NCBI GenBank assembly: GCA_032768795.1
Contig: CP136493.1
Coordinates: 620,001-684,000, forward strand
Origin: Tremella fuciformis
Lineage: Eukaryota; Basidiomycota; Tremellomycetes; Tremellales; Tremellaceae
Direction of reading: 5' to 3'
DNA length: 64,000 nt
Of the stretch, positions 21,284 through 30,924 are shown piece by piece. The notes under the pieces are model-generated. The model was not told the origin of the DNA. It did not search any database and was given only the letters and a program-made list of their open reading frames with translations. The translations under genes were made by a program, and so were the position numbers. Each line of letters begins with the position of its first letter. Position 1 is the stretch's first letter.

Positions 21284-21292
21284 GAGGGGAGG
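21284..21292 (+). promoter_or_regulatory. Polypurine tract
   Basis: GAGGGGAGG directly precedes the 3' LTR; it is identical in copy 2 (55073-55081). It would prime plus-strand DNA synthesis. Confidence 0.7.
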
Positions 21293-21589
21293 CGACGGAA
21301 ATAGGTAGTACGCTCACATGAGCTTGACTCAGCCTCGAGTAGCCTCGCCCTCGTCGTCCTCGAGTAACCTCGTCGAGGCACACACATCCTCGACGAGGTT
21401 GTGCCTCGACGAGGTTCATCCTCGACGAGGCAGGGGAAGCTGCCACAACGATAACTCCGCATATAACGCCGACACCCTCGACAACCTTGTAGAATGCCGC
21501 CGCCTGTTGCCCTCCTCATCACTCATAGCAAGTGCTGAGCGGGCAACAGGCGACCGGAATCCCATTGCCTCAGAGCTAAGATTCCGTCG
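21293..21589 (+). repeat. copia copy 1, 3' LTR (297 bp)
   Basis: Same termini as the 5' LTR, but it lacks the 46-bp GTAAGT...CAACAG unit and has a 25-bp insertion of CTCGTCGTCCTCGAG-type sequence. Confidence 0.9.
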
Positions 21590-21722
21590 AAGGTCAGTTC
21601 TTTTTGGGAGTAGTTAGCTTTCCATTCGGGATCTTGAGTCAAGAAGGTGGAGCCTAGCAGTTCGGGAACCTGCAAAATGGGACGCTCCAATCCCAGGTTA
21701 CCTGTGTCAGTAGATTGGAGGT

Positions 21723-22859
21723 CTAAGCTTTTCCCTGTTGGGGAGCTTTGGTTTCTGGTGTACTCACTGTGCCAGCCTGGAACCTTACAGGCTTCCTGCC
21801 TGCAGGAGCAAGGGGGCACTTGAGCACCTGGTGTCCTTTATCCCCACAGTAGAGGCACAGGTTGTTTTCTTTGCGCCTCTGATATTCTGCTGGGGTGAGC
21901 TTCCCTTTTCTGGTGAGCTGTGGAGAGTCACGCTCTCCAAAAGCTCTGAAATTCTCAGTGGGTTGACGTGCAGGTTGGGCTTGAGGATAACTTGTTGTAC
22001 GAGGAGTGAATCGTGGCTGTGTGGTGTTAGCAGCGCTGTGTCTCTCACCTTTCTCCACAATTCGTTCAAAGAGCCTGGTGTCAATGCAAATGGCTGCTTC
22101 CTGCAGCTTTGCAAGTGCAGAAGGCTTTCCAGTGCGTGATAGCTCATCCTTGATGACGTCCTTCAGCCCACGATAGAACTGTGCAGCCTTTGCGTCGTCA
22201 TTCCACTTGACAATGACCGCATGCCTCATAAAGTCTGCCACATAAGTGGTCACAGACCCTCGCTGCTTCAAAGCATAAAGCTGTCGCTCTGCTGTAGACA
22301 CTTCATCTGGGTCGCCAAAAGTTTTGCGCAACTCAGAGCAGAAGAGCTCAAAGTCAAGCATGAAAGCAGGCTTGGGGTTGGCAGCAACATACGGCTGAAA
22401 CCATAGGAATGCAGTGTCACGGAGGAAGGAGCCAGCATAGATGATCTTTGCTGTCTCGGTAGTGAAGCGTGAGGATTGTAGAGCAATGACCATGGTTACT
22501 TGAGTGATGAATGTGGTGAGCTTGTGACGTTGGCCAGTAAAATACTCTGGGGAGGCAACTTTGGGTTCGGAGCTCCTCCCATTGTTTGTTGTGGTTGTGG
22601 GTGCCAGAGAGACATGGCGGGCATCCTGCTGTGTCAGCTGTTCAGGAGTACTCACTTGGCTAGGTGCAGTCTCTTGCTGGTCTGCTGGCAAGGCTGTGAG
22701 TGCTGAGACTCGCAATTGTAAGGCTTCATTCTGCTCCTCTAGTCCAGTCTGGGAGGCTTGTAAAGCATCATTATGGGCTTGAAGAGTAGTCTGCTGATTG
22801 AGGACTGCTTGGAGCTGCTCCTCCAGCTGCTGGATCCGCTCAGCATTGGTGGGTGCCAT
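21723..22859 (-). CDS. Ty3/gypsy Gag protein, 378 aa
   Basis: Structural protein of the retroelement particle. The N-terminus is a coiled coil (RIQQLEEQLQAVLNQQ). The central retrotransposon-gag domain has the WF...F...F pattern (AFLWFQPYV, FELFCSELRKTFGDPDEV, ALKQRGSVTTYVADF). Near the C-terminus is a canonical CCHC zinc knuckle, CLYCGDKGHQVLKC. It ends in its own stop, so in this family Gag is closed, and Pol would have been a separate or shifted frame; that part is missing. The ATG at 22859 lies about 90 bp inside the LTR end. Confidence 0.88.
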   Translation of the reverse strand: MAPTNAERIQQLEEQLQAVLNQQTTLQAHNDALQASQTGLEEQNEALQLRVSALTALPADQQETAPSQVSTPEQLTQQDARHVSLAPTTTTNNGRSSEPKVASPEYFTGQRHKLTTFITQVTMVIALQSSRFTTETAKIIYAGSFLRDTAFLWFQPYVAANPKPAFMLDFELFCSELRKTFGDPDEVSTAERQLYALKQRGSVTTYVADFMRHAVIVKWNDDAKAAQFYRGLKDVIKDELSRTGKPSALAKLQEAAICIDTRLFERIVEKGERHSAANTTQPRFTPRTTSYPQAQPARQPTENFRAFGERDSPQLTRKGKLTPAEYQRRKENNLCLYCGDKGHQVLKCPLAPAGRKPVRFQAGTVSTPETKAPQQGKA

Positions 22860-22952
22860 GGTGTTGTGCTGAAGGCAAAGGTGGAATTGATAAAAGAGGT
22901 TGAAGACAAGCTATATAATATCCAAACACAAGCGTGAAGGATCAAAATATAC

Positions 22953-23622
22953 TGTCAGGACCCTGTCCCCAGGTAGACCTCTATGAATAAAGATCTGAAG
23001 ACAGGTGGATAAGAAGGTTTACAAGCTTAGACTATGACGGACAGAGGATAGTCTGTGGGCTTGTAGCTTGGATGGATGACTATGAAATAGCTTGGAAGGA
23101 TCAGACAAGCTGGAGGAGGAGGTGTGGTGAGGTCTTAGGCGAAGAGACTATTCATATTTTGATCCTTGGGAAAAGAGGCAATAGCAAACGGACTATGGGG
23201 TTTATATATACAGCATAGAGATTTTGGAATGAGAGCTCGAGTTGAGATCTCACTAGTTCTCTGCTTCTTCTCATCATAGCTCTCTTTTCCCCAGGCTCTG
23301 CTCTGATACGATGTATTCTCCTATTTTCCTTGGTTCTCTTGTGCTCACCGGCAATCTCTATGAGATTTGCCTGACTCTCTATGAGACTCATCTAGTTCTC
23401 TATGAGAGGCTGCTAGTTCTCTATGAGAGGCTGCTAGTTATCAATGAGAGGCTGCTAGTTATCAATGAGAGGCTGCTAGTTATCAATGAGATCTCATTGA
23501 TTATCAGGCAAGAGAACTAGTTCTCCATGATAATACTGATATTCCTTGAGAATACGCATGACATTGTGTATATATCACTCGGTGGCTTGAGACAAGGGTT
23601 GCGACCTGACAGGGTCGTAACA
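22953..23622 (-). repeat. gypsy LTR (670 bp)
   Basis: Plus-strand ends TGTCAGGACCCTG and GGGTCGTAACA. It contains a 21-bp tandem array. The outer flank is ACTAC; the partner flank is missing. Confidence 0.75.
23401..23490. repeat. 21-bp tandem repeats within the gypsy LTR
   Basis: Four near-perfect units of ATGAGAGGCTGCTAGTT(C/A)TC(T/A), with degenerate TCTATGAGA units on the left. Tandem units in an LTR often act as promoter or enhancer elements; that role is inferred. Confidence 0.8.
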
Positions 23623-24317
23623 ACTACCCACACACTCAAATCATGCAGATCCTCATGGTGCACTGAGCACTTTGCCACATGATGAAAAGGAACATTGTAA
23701 TTATTTTGATCCAGAAAGCGATTTATGAAGCGGTCTTGTGCTCCATCAATGAGAGCAGAAGTAACCAAATGACCTAGTATATCTCCTGCTCCTGGATCCC
23801 CTGTGCATTCTTTGATGTCGCAAGCGAGTGGCTCTCTGATGCCACCCAATGCATCTTCCAGTTTGGCCCAAGGCAATGGGATATCTTTTGCCTGGTGGGA
23901 GTTCTCAAGACTTTTCTGTTCATGGCTACCATCAGCTTGCTTTATGCTCAGGGAGCCTTTGAGAAGTAGCTGGCAAATACAACTGGCCGCATTGCTGTCA
24001 TGCTCTAAAACACTGATAGAGGCGGTGAACTCTGGGACGGTGACTTGATCACTTGGATATAAGTTGTGGTAGATCAGTACTCCAGTGCCTTTGATCAGTC
24101 TGTGCCATAGTCTAAGAATTCCAAAAGTATCCACAAAGCTCTGCAAAGCCTTATGTTCTGCATCTGGAGAGTCCAAGCCATGTTGACTGAGGAAACCATG
24201 TAAGCCACAAAGACCAGTGCGAGTGATCTGTTGGAGCTCAGTCTTCAAGGCATCACGAGCAGCTTGAGACACCACTGCTTTCCAGCGAGACATGGAATCA
24301 CCAGTGACCTGACTCAT
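23623..24317 (-). pseudogene. Unidentified gene, 5' portion only, cut by the gypsy LTR
   Basis: The frame opens at the ATG 24317 (MSQVTGDSMSRWKAV) and stays open for about 231 codons up to the LTR boundary, where host coding character ends at HDLSVWVV. It is a soluble-looking protein with LLLKGSLSIKQADG and several Cys/His (CSVHHEDLH) but no domain I recognise. The rest of the gene is not visible on the other side, because the gypsy element is itself truncated there. It may have belonged to the host or to an older element. Confidence 0.45.
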
Positions 24318-24968
24318 TTGGACAAGAAATTCAAAAGTGGGCTTGAGCTTTCAGGGTGCAGAAATGTTGTGAGATTAGAACACCCAATGTTGGCAAGCCA
24401 GCCTATGATGTGAGTCTTGCTTGAGCACCGCCTGGACTACCACCGCCAGCAAGATTGAGGGGAGAATTCTTTTAGCAGTTGTTGCAGGAGCTCCTGCTTA
24501 GTGTTGTTGGTTGATGCAAATAGGAGCAGATTTTGCAGAAGAAGTCCAGCATAAGGGTGTGCATTTGAAATAGCCCCATTTGTGGGGCCAATCAAGGGGA
24601 GGAACCCATCCTGAGTTAAGGGTCATATAACATAGACATTGGGGATCCCAAGATGTGAAAATTGCAGTGTTATGTGATGTCTCTGAACCATGTCTCCCTT
24701 TTGGCAACGGCACTAGTCCTTTCATTGACTTGAGTCTCTGCTAGGCGGTCATATAAATGCTGAGGTCAGTTTGCATATGAGCAAGAGGTTGTGTTTGCTA
24801 GCCAAAGTTCAGTTTTTGCCTGAGGCCGAGACAGCAGCTGGCTGTGGTCGGCTCATCCGAGCTCCGGCCCGAAGATCCCGACTGTACGCAATTAACATCT
24901 ATAAAGACTGAACATCGCACCGCTCGCCCCAACATGCAGCCCCACACCGGACGCCTCGCCAGCACAGC
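24318..24968. other. AT-rich flank, then promoter region of the MmgE/PrpD gene
   Basis: 24318-24830 is AT-rich with no supported frame; from about 24830 the GC rises to core-gene level. A stretch GCAATTAACATCTATAAAGACTG lies about 75 bp upstream of the next ATG and may hold its TATA element. Confidence 0.35.
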
Positions 24969-26366
24969 ATGTCCTCCGCACCCCCATCGCCGACACCCGG
25001 CGTCGTGCTCGCGCGGTACGCCGTCGCCCAACGTACTCGACAACTGGCACCCGCTGTCCTGACCAAGCTCAAACTGCACATCCTCGACACGCTCGCGGCC
25101 GTCGTGTCGGGCTCAGCGCTCGAAGCGGGAATAGCGGGCCGGACGTACGTCCGCTCACGTCCGGGTGTTTCCAACGGTGCTACTGCATCAGGAGAGGCCA
25201 GTATACTTGGGACAGGCCTGCGATGCGGCGCCATCGACGCCGCGTTTGCGAACGGCATGTCTGCCCATGCGGACGAGTCGGACGACTCGCACGAGACATC
25301 ACAGACACATCCGGGGGGCAGTGTCCTCCCTGCCGCTCTGGCGGTCGCGCAGCTGGTCAAAGCGACAGGCGACGACTTTGTGCGTGCCGTTGGCCTCGCA
25401 TACGAAGTCTGCATCCGATTTGGCGAAGCACTCGCGCCCCACCTGTCCTTTGCTCGCTCGTCGCTCAGCTGCCACGCCATCGGACCCCTCTTCGGGGCCG
25501 GCTTCGCCGCTGGGTATTTGCTGGGGTTCGACGAAGCGCAGTTCCTCGTCCTGTTGAATTATCTCGCACAGGAGGCCTCTGGACTGACGACGTGGCGGCT
25601 GGACCAGGCGCACACCCTCAAGTCGTACAACTTTGCGGCGATGCCCAATTCCAATGCGGTCAAGTGCGCTCTTCTCGTCCATTCTGGGTTCACCGGCGCG
25701 GGCGATGTACTGGGGGACGATCGCAATTTCTTCGACGCACTCTTGCCCGGTAAACACGCCCGACTGGACTTGTCCGACTTGCACAAGGATCGATTGTTGG
25801 ACTGCGACATCAAGAAATACTCTGTGGGATTTCCCATCGCTTCGCCGCTCGCGGCTCTGGAGGCTATCCTCGCCAGATTATCACTCGGAAAGGAGGCCGC
25901 GGAGAGGATAAAGAGTATTACGGTGCATTACCACCCAGACTGGTATAGAGTCATTGGCGACGCCAACAAGATGCCCGACCTCAACCTTCGCCATTGCCTC
26001 GCTGCGACCGTCGTTGAGGGGCACTTGTCGTTCGAAGCGAGCCATGAGCCGAGACTGATGCTCGACCCACAAATTGTTGCAGTTGGCACGAAAGTCCGGC
26101 TGCTGGAAGATACCGAACAGGACAAGTTCACCGCTCGTGTCGAGGTAGAATTGCAAGATGGGAGTTTACACCAGGCTGAGCAGGACCGGAACGTTTTGGG
26201 TCGGTATGAGAACCCCATGTCCGCACAGCAGGTCGAGGCCAAGGCGACTGAGTTGCTCAGCACCGTCCTGAGTGAAGCGACAACAGCAAAGGTTGTTGAG
26301 ATGGCACGGACGCTGGAGACCGAAGGGAGCATCGAGTCGTTGGTAGAGTTGATGGCAATTCAGTAG
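24969..26366 (+). CDS. MmgE/PrpD family protein (2-methylcitrate dehydratase-like), 465 aa
   Basis: Members dehydrate or decarboxylate tricarboxylic acids (2-methylcitrate dehydratase, cis-aconitate decarboxylase). Typical blocks are seen: LKLHILDTLAAVVSG near the N-terminus; CGAIDAAFANGMSAHADESDD, the family's conserved Asn-Gly...His-x-x-Asp region; HPGGSVLPAALAVAQ; and KSYNFAAMPNSNAVKCALL, matching the lysine-containing motif. A C-terminal domain with the YHPDWYRVIGD region follows. The gene is one exon in an intron-rich neighbourhood and sits at the edge of a transposon island, so bacterial origin is possible. The exact substrate cannot be told. No mitochondrial targeting signal is obvious. 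Confidence 0.85.
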   Translation: MSSAPPSPTPGVVLARYAVAQRTRQLAPAVLTKLKLHILDTLAAVVSGSALEAGIAGRTYVRSRPGVSNGATASGEASILGTGLRCGAIDAAFANGMSAHADESDDSHETSQTHPGGSVLPAALAVAQLVKATGDDFVRAVGLAYEVCIRFGEALAPHLSFARSSLSCHAIGPLFGAGFAAGYLLGFDEAQFLVLLNYLAQEASGLTTWRLDQAHTLKSYNFAAMPNSNAVKCALLVHSGFTGAGDVLGDDRNFFDALLPGKHARLDLSDLHKDRLLDCDIKKYSVGFPIASPLAALEAILARLSLGKEAAERIKSITVHYHPDWYRVIGDANKMPDLNLRHCLAATVVEGHLSFEASHEPRLMLDPQIVAVGTKVRLLEDTEQDKFTARVEVELQDGSLHQAEQDRNVLGRYENPMSAQQVEAKATELLSTVLSEATTAKVVEMARTLETEGSIESLVELMAIQ

Positions 26367-26503
26367 ACGGCACATAGCGCACATACATTGCATGACCACT
26401 ACTTGCTGCGGCGTACGTTTGATCATCGTGACAAGAGCCATATCGTCTGGCGTACAACTGAGCATCACATCGTAGCAACATAGGAAGATTTCTTGCGCTC
26501 TGC

Positions 26504-27191
26504 TCATGTCGAGCGCGAGGCCAGCTTGCCCAGCTGCCACGCGCCCTTCCCCATCAGCTTGGCCGCCCCGACGCCAACCTTGGCCACACCAGACTTGACC
26601 TTTCTCTCAGTTACAGGCCTGGCAACAGACAGCTGACGCACCTGGTCCGCACGTTCGGGCGTGACAACGTTGTTCACTCCTTCACGCAGATATCCGCCGG
26701 CAGAAGCCAGTCCCGCTCCCGCCGTAGCAGCGGCGGACGAGGCTCCACTACGTGCGCTCTCCGGGATGTAAGCGGCTGCACGAGCCATGTAGCCATCTCC
26801 AGCGCCAGCAGTAGGACCGGCTGGTCTCGCTTCTCGTGAGCTCGCCGACCCAGCAAGTCGCAATCAGACTGAGTCACGTACCCGCTTCGCCTGGTGTCCT
26901 CCTTGGCGGCGCATCTGGGACTCGCGGCATCATACCACTATCGGGAACAGGCGGTACCCTTCTAGCCTCGGCAACAGCCGCGGCACTCCCCTTCGTCCCC
27001 GTCGCCACGTACCCCGCTTGGCCTTCGGCGCGCATGGAAGGCGGGACATATCGGGCTCGTGAACTGCCCGTCTGTGCAGATGTCTTGCCTGCATTCAAAT
27101 CGGACAGACTCGAGTATGTTCGAGGTGCATCGCTTGCACCGGCGCTGCCTCCTGATTTGGCATAGAATGGGTTTGTCGGAGCGCGGGACAT
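26504..27191 (-). CDS. Unidentified Ala/Arg-rich protein, 212 aa
   Basis: Exons 26882-27191 and 26504-26832, joined by a 49-nt GTACGT...CACGAG intron with a CTGATT branch site. The N-terminal half is disordered (SGGSAGASDAPRTYSS) and contains RYVPPSMRAEG. The C-terminal half is Ala/Gly-rich with small amphipathic stretches and ends KVGVGAAKLMGKGAWQLGKL. There is no recognised domain. Convergent with the MmgE/PrpD gene: the two stops are about 140 bp apart. 27192-27615 upstream holds no other supported gene. Confidence 0.55.
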
Positions 27192-27615
27192 GGTGGTAGT
27201 GAAGCAGAAGCAACAACCGGAATGCTGGCCATAGGAGAGAAAGGAATGACGTAAGGAGCGGCGAACTCCGCTTCTTCGAGGCTCTGACCATCTGACCGGC
27301 TCGAAACTCACTAAAGATGTGCTTGTACCTAATCATATCTGGCATCATCTGCGAAATCGCATGAACCGTCTTCTGCCGAGCTCTACTGACCCATCATACT
27401 TCACTGTCGTGGACATCTCAGCACACTCGGCCCCATCTGCTCCGCTTCGCTAGCCTCCCGCGTTGCTGGATTCCTGAATGGGCCAACAGAAACTTCGCTC
27501 TGACATCCATGATCCGCCGTCCGAGTAAGACGGTGGACGCAAAGACGAGCGTACATTCAAGCCGAGGCTGGAACTTCAATAAGCAGTCAATGACCGATCT
27601 GACGAGAGGTATGCA

Positions 27616-28966
27616 TCAATAACGCTCCCACTCATGAGTGAGAACACAGAGTCTGCGGAGTGCTTCCACTTCTCCGATGGACCAGCCATTGCCAGGTGTC
27701 ACATGTTGCGGATGTAACGTTTCTGCAGGCTGCACCACCCGCTTTGCTCTCAAGCGTTCCGTCTGCACCTTGCTGGCTGACTGCGTCTGGCAAACACTCT
27801 CCGAGTCGAATGTAAGGCTCTTTTCAAGGCGGGAGTATACAAGCTTCAGGCGAGTCTGAGATGGAGCGGAAGCCACCTTCGGGGTCGAAGACGATCGATC
27901 TGACAGGGCGAGATCGAGGATGACGTCTGGAGGGTCACAGCAGGTGATGGAGAGTTGGCCAAGCGAGTGGTAGATCTTGACCTAGAGGTAAGCTTCATGG
28001 CCCGGGCACGCTGCGACTTACCCGAGGCGTCTTCCGCTTGAACCTGTTCACAAGATCCTGTATCGCCTGCCACTTGCTCCTCTCAGCTGCACCCCACCGA
28101 AACTCATCTCGCAAGCTCAACGACGTATGCCTGTCCACGCCCGACTGCCAGTACACGACCTCTCCGCCCGCCAGAACCCGGACAGTCTTCTTCCCATTGT
28201 CGAGGGATAGGCTCAGCTCGTACTTGTACCCTGCGGGATGGACGGTGATAGTGTCTCCTGATTGCCGCAACAGGCGGACTGGGGAAGGAGTAGGTGGCAG
28301 CGGAGCCGCGAGGATAGGCCTGTAGACTACCGAAGTCGAGAGCGCGGAGTCTCTCGTTAGTCGTCCGCGATCACCAATGAGGGAGGGTGGTGGCGAAGGT
28401 GGGGGAGTAGGCGGAATTGTAGCTGATCGCCTACGCGTGCCGGTCACTCTAGCTTGTAAATCCGACCGATCCATCGCCACTGTGGGTGCTCGTCCTTGCG
28501 CTGCGCCATCCCAGTTCACTCGCCGGGTCGTTGGCATATCATCGTGAGAGCCCGGGCGACGAGAGCCGGCGACAGCGTTGAATGCCCGCAGGGTCTCTTG
28601 ACTTGCCGTGGTGGGGCGAGCTTGCTGAAAGCTCTTGGTTGGACTTGGTATGAGTCCTATCTTTTGCGGACTCTCTTGTGCATTGTGAGACAACTCCTGC
28701 AAAGCAAGTCGCCGCCTTGCTCGCCATCCTCGCTCCAGCTCGCGTAGCTTGATCGGTGTTGGTTCATCGGCCTCTGAAAGCGTGAGAGCGCTCCCGGGTG
28801 TTAGCGCTTGTTGATTCGCATTTACAGGTCGGCATCCGGGTCTTCGTCTTCTTATTGCTGCTGTAGCCGACTCCATTGATCTGGCATGTTGCTGGGGTGC
28901 AAGAACGCAAGCAGATGGAGCTTGGACGACCTCCACCGCCAATGACTGGTTCGGACGATTAGGCAT
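27616..28966 (-). CDS. Unidentified protein, 436 aa, with a possible polo-box-like C-terminal region
   Basis: Exons 28022-28966 and 27616-27981, joined by a 40-nt GTAAGT...CTCTAG intron in phase 0. Residues 1-215 are disordered and rich in Arg, Pro and Ser. From about 225 a folded region begins: TITVHPAGYKYELSLSLDN, VRVLAGGEVVYWQSG, then LVNRFKRKTPRVKIYHSLGQ. The last segment recalls, from general knowledge of the family, the polo-box region of PLK4-type kinases (a KTPKV-type strand after a helix). No kinase domain is encoded and only 390 bp separates this gene from RPP2. The resemblance is weak and unverified. Confidence 0.5.
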
Positions 28967-29355
28967 GGAATAAGACCAACTCGAAATCCGACGTGCCTAT
29001 ATTGAGGAGTTGGGAAAGCGCCACACGATCTGCTCGGCATTATGATCGAAATTTCCGCTCCGCTCGACATCTTTGAAGCTCTGTTCGTCGATGTTGAGAG
29101 TACTCAAAACCACGGCATTAAGCGTAAGCCTGCTCATCGTAGCTTAAATCGGTTTCCGCGCCACCAGTCTATCACAGTGAGCCCCTAGCATGTCAGCTGA
29201 AGCAACAAGCTGACACTCGTTCTCCTGCACTCGTCTTCAATCCACTCTTTTCTCCTTCCTCTCGATTCTCTTGCGCTCGCGCTCTCTTGGCACCCCGATA
29301 CTCTGCGTCCCTCCCTCGCCTGATCGCCTCTTACGACTCGTTTACCGACGCTCAG
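28967..29355. other. Divergent promoter region between the 436-aa protein gene and RPP2
   Basis: No coding frame seen. The 29210-29290 stretch is pyrimidine-rich (CTCTTTTCTCCTTCCTCTC), typical of promoters and 5' leaders of fungal ribosomal protein genes. Confidence 0.45.
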
Positions 29356-29795
29356 ATGAAGCACTTGGCAGCCTACCTTCTCCTCCAGTCCGGCGGCAAC
29401 GCCTCGCCCTCCGCGGCCGACATCAAGGCTCTCCTCGAGACCGTCGGCATCGAGGCCGACGACGAGCGCCTCGGCAAGCTCCTCTCCGAGCTCGAGGGCA
29501 AGGACATCAACGAGGTTGGTCCTCCTCCTCAGAGAACACAATCAGAAGTTTCGGACTACGCGAAGGGAGCGAAGCGAGACGGGATGTTGCAGGGGTTTGG
29601 TGCTGACTACAGCTCATCGCTGAGGGCTCGTCCAAGCTCGCCTCCGTCCCGTCCGGCGGTGCTGGCGGTGCCGCTCCGGCCGCTGCTGCCGCTGCCGGTG
29701 GTGCTGCTGCCGCCGAGGCCGCCCCCGCCGAGGAGAAGAAGGAGGAGGCCAAGGAGGAGTCGGACGACGACATGGGCTTCGGTCTTTTCGACTAG
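29356..29795 (+). CDS. RPP2: 60S acidic ribosomal protein P2
   Basis: Stalk protein of the large ribosomal subunit, which helps recruit elongation factors. Exons 29356-29514 and 29613-29795 with a 98-nt intron (GTTGGT...CTACAG), giving 113 aa. It starts [20 protein letters not shown], the P2 signature. An Ala/Gly-rich hinge follows, then an acidic tail ending [12 protein letters not shown], the near-invariant P-protein C-terminus. A frame opening at 29287 upstream is not needed. The leader is pyrimidine-rich. Confidence 0.95.
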
Positions 29796-30247
29796 ACAGC
29801 TGGTTGGACTCTCTCCGGTTGGCGAGACTCTGTGGGCAACGGAAGGAGCGTATGGAGTGGCGTCACTACGGGAGATGTCTGCCTCCGTCGGGTTGGGAGC
29901 TGGATCACATTGCATGCATCGGCCCTTCCTCACATCTCATCTTTGCTTTCCGGAGACTTGTTCTCATCGTTTGTCAGAGACGGTGTGTGCTTCTGTGATG
30001 GCAAAACCGGCTGCGTTCCACTAGAGGATTCGTCCACATGCGAAAAGACGCCAAAAGATGTGCATGCTGAGAACCAATGACCAATGACCATGACGATGAC
30101 CTATGCGAGAAGACCTATATGAGGGGCTGTGAGTGGGCTGCAGCTCCGACAGCTAGCCCTTTGACCACCGGCAGATGTATAGCGGAAGAGACAACATTCA
30201 CCTTTTGGCGGGTTTGCCAGGCTGGATATAAGCTAGATCCAAAGTCC
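29796..30247. other. Intergenic between convergent RPP2 and CKS1
   Basis: Holds the two 3' flanks; no supported frame or repeat. Confidence 0.5.
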
Positions 30248-30924
30248 CTAGGAATATCTCACGATCGGACGCCGGAAGAGGACTGCAAGGGTCAGCTTTG
30301 TGATCATGATATAACGGCTCGGCTCACGAATATGTGGTTCGGGTGCTTGCGCGTCAGAAACTCATACGTTATCATCTTACGAATGCTCACCGTGCACCTC
30401 AAAATGTTCCCAGCCGAGCGATTGTGTGATTCCGATCCCTCTCCATTCGTTCTCCTCCAGAATCCGCAGTAGACCCGAATCATCTTGTGTGAAATATCTA
30501 TGATCAGCAAGTGCTCCTTGGCGCCTGGTCGATGCAATCATCGCCACAAGCTGTGGGATGCTGGATGTCCTGTGGGAATATGAAGCCCGGACTCACGATC
30601 GCGGAATCAGCTTCAGCATCTGTTTCGGCAAGATGACATGTCGGTACTCGTACCGGTCGTCAGAGTCTACCATTTAGCTGAGTTGTCCCAGATTGAACAG
30701 CTGCGGACACACATCGATCTGAGTAGATGATCCTGGTCGTCAGCGCCACTCGTCTTGTTGCTGTCCTCAAGGTCGAGGCACTCTGCGGAACAGCATGACG
30801 AGCGTCAAGCTCGCGTAAGATGAGGGAAGGATTATGTACATCTTCCCCTTGTTGACCGAGGAGGTGCAGCTACGCACCGTTCTGAAAGGTCCTCTAATGT
30901 GCTTGGCTTGTTCGAAGGTGCCAT
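30248..30924 (-). CDS. CKS1: Cyclin-dependent kinase regulatory subunit (Suc1/Cks1)
   Basis: Small adaptor that binds Cdk1 and docks phosphorylated substrates. Six exons proposed: 30878-30924, 30713-30780, 30597-30666, 30391-30497, 30328-30345 and 30248-30282, giving 114 aa. Landmarks joined across introns: [64 protein letters not shown]. The fifth exon is only 18 nt (PEPHI). After HILLF the usual KREK-type tail is replaced by RRPIVRYS and a stop. Exon 2's acceptor (CCGCAGAG, or CGACCAG at 30733) is the least certain splice. Divergent from MED16, with 336 bp between start codons. Confidence 0.85.

Larger units (their letters stand above)
16566..21589 (+). mobile_element. Ty1/copia retrotransposon, copy 1 (intact polyprotein)
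   Basis: Two LTRs (16566-16883 and 21293-21589) flank one uninterrupted Gag-Pol frame. The order PR-IN-RT-RNaseH defines the copia group. The LTR termini are the inverted repeat CGACGGAA...TTCCGTCG instead of TG...CA. There is no target duplication (CTCTG versus AAGGT) and the two LTRs differ by two indels, so this copy looks recombinant, although its coding part is whole. Confidence 0.92.
21590..23622 (-). mobile_element. Ty3/gypsy-type retrotransposon remnant: 5' LTR plus gag
   Basis: Reading right to left: LTR (23622-22953), leader, gag, then an abrupt end at the copia 3' LTR. No protease, RT or second LTR is present. The LTR shares end motifs with families V and W. Its insertion split the open frame at 23623-24317. 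Confidence 0.8.

Noticed and set aside
30064..30472. Plus-strand 131-codon frame in the RPP2-CKS1 interval
   Set aside because: It runs antisense through CKS1 exons that carry clear family motifs.
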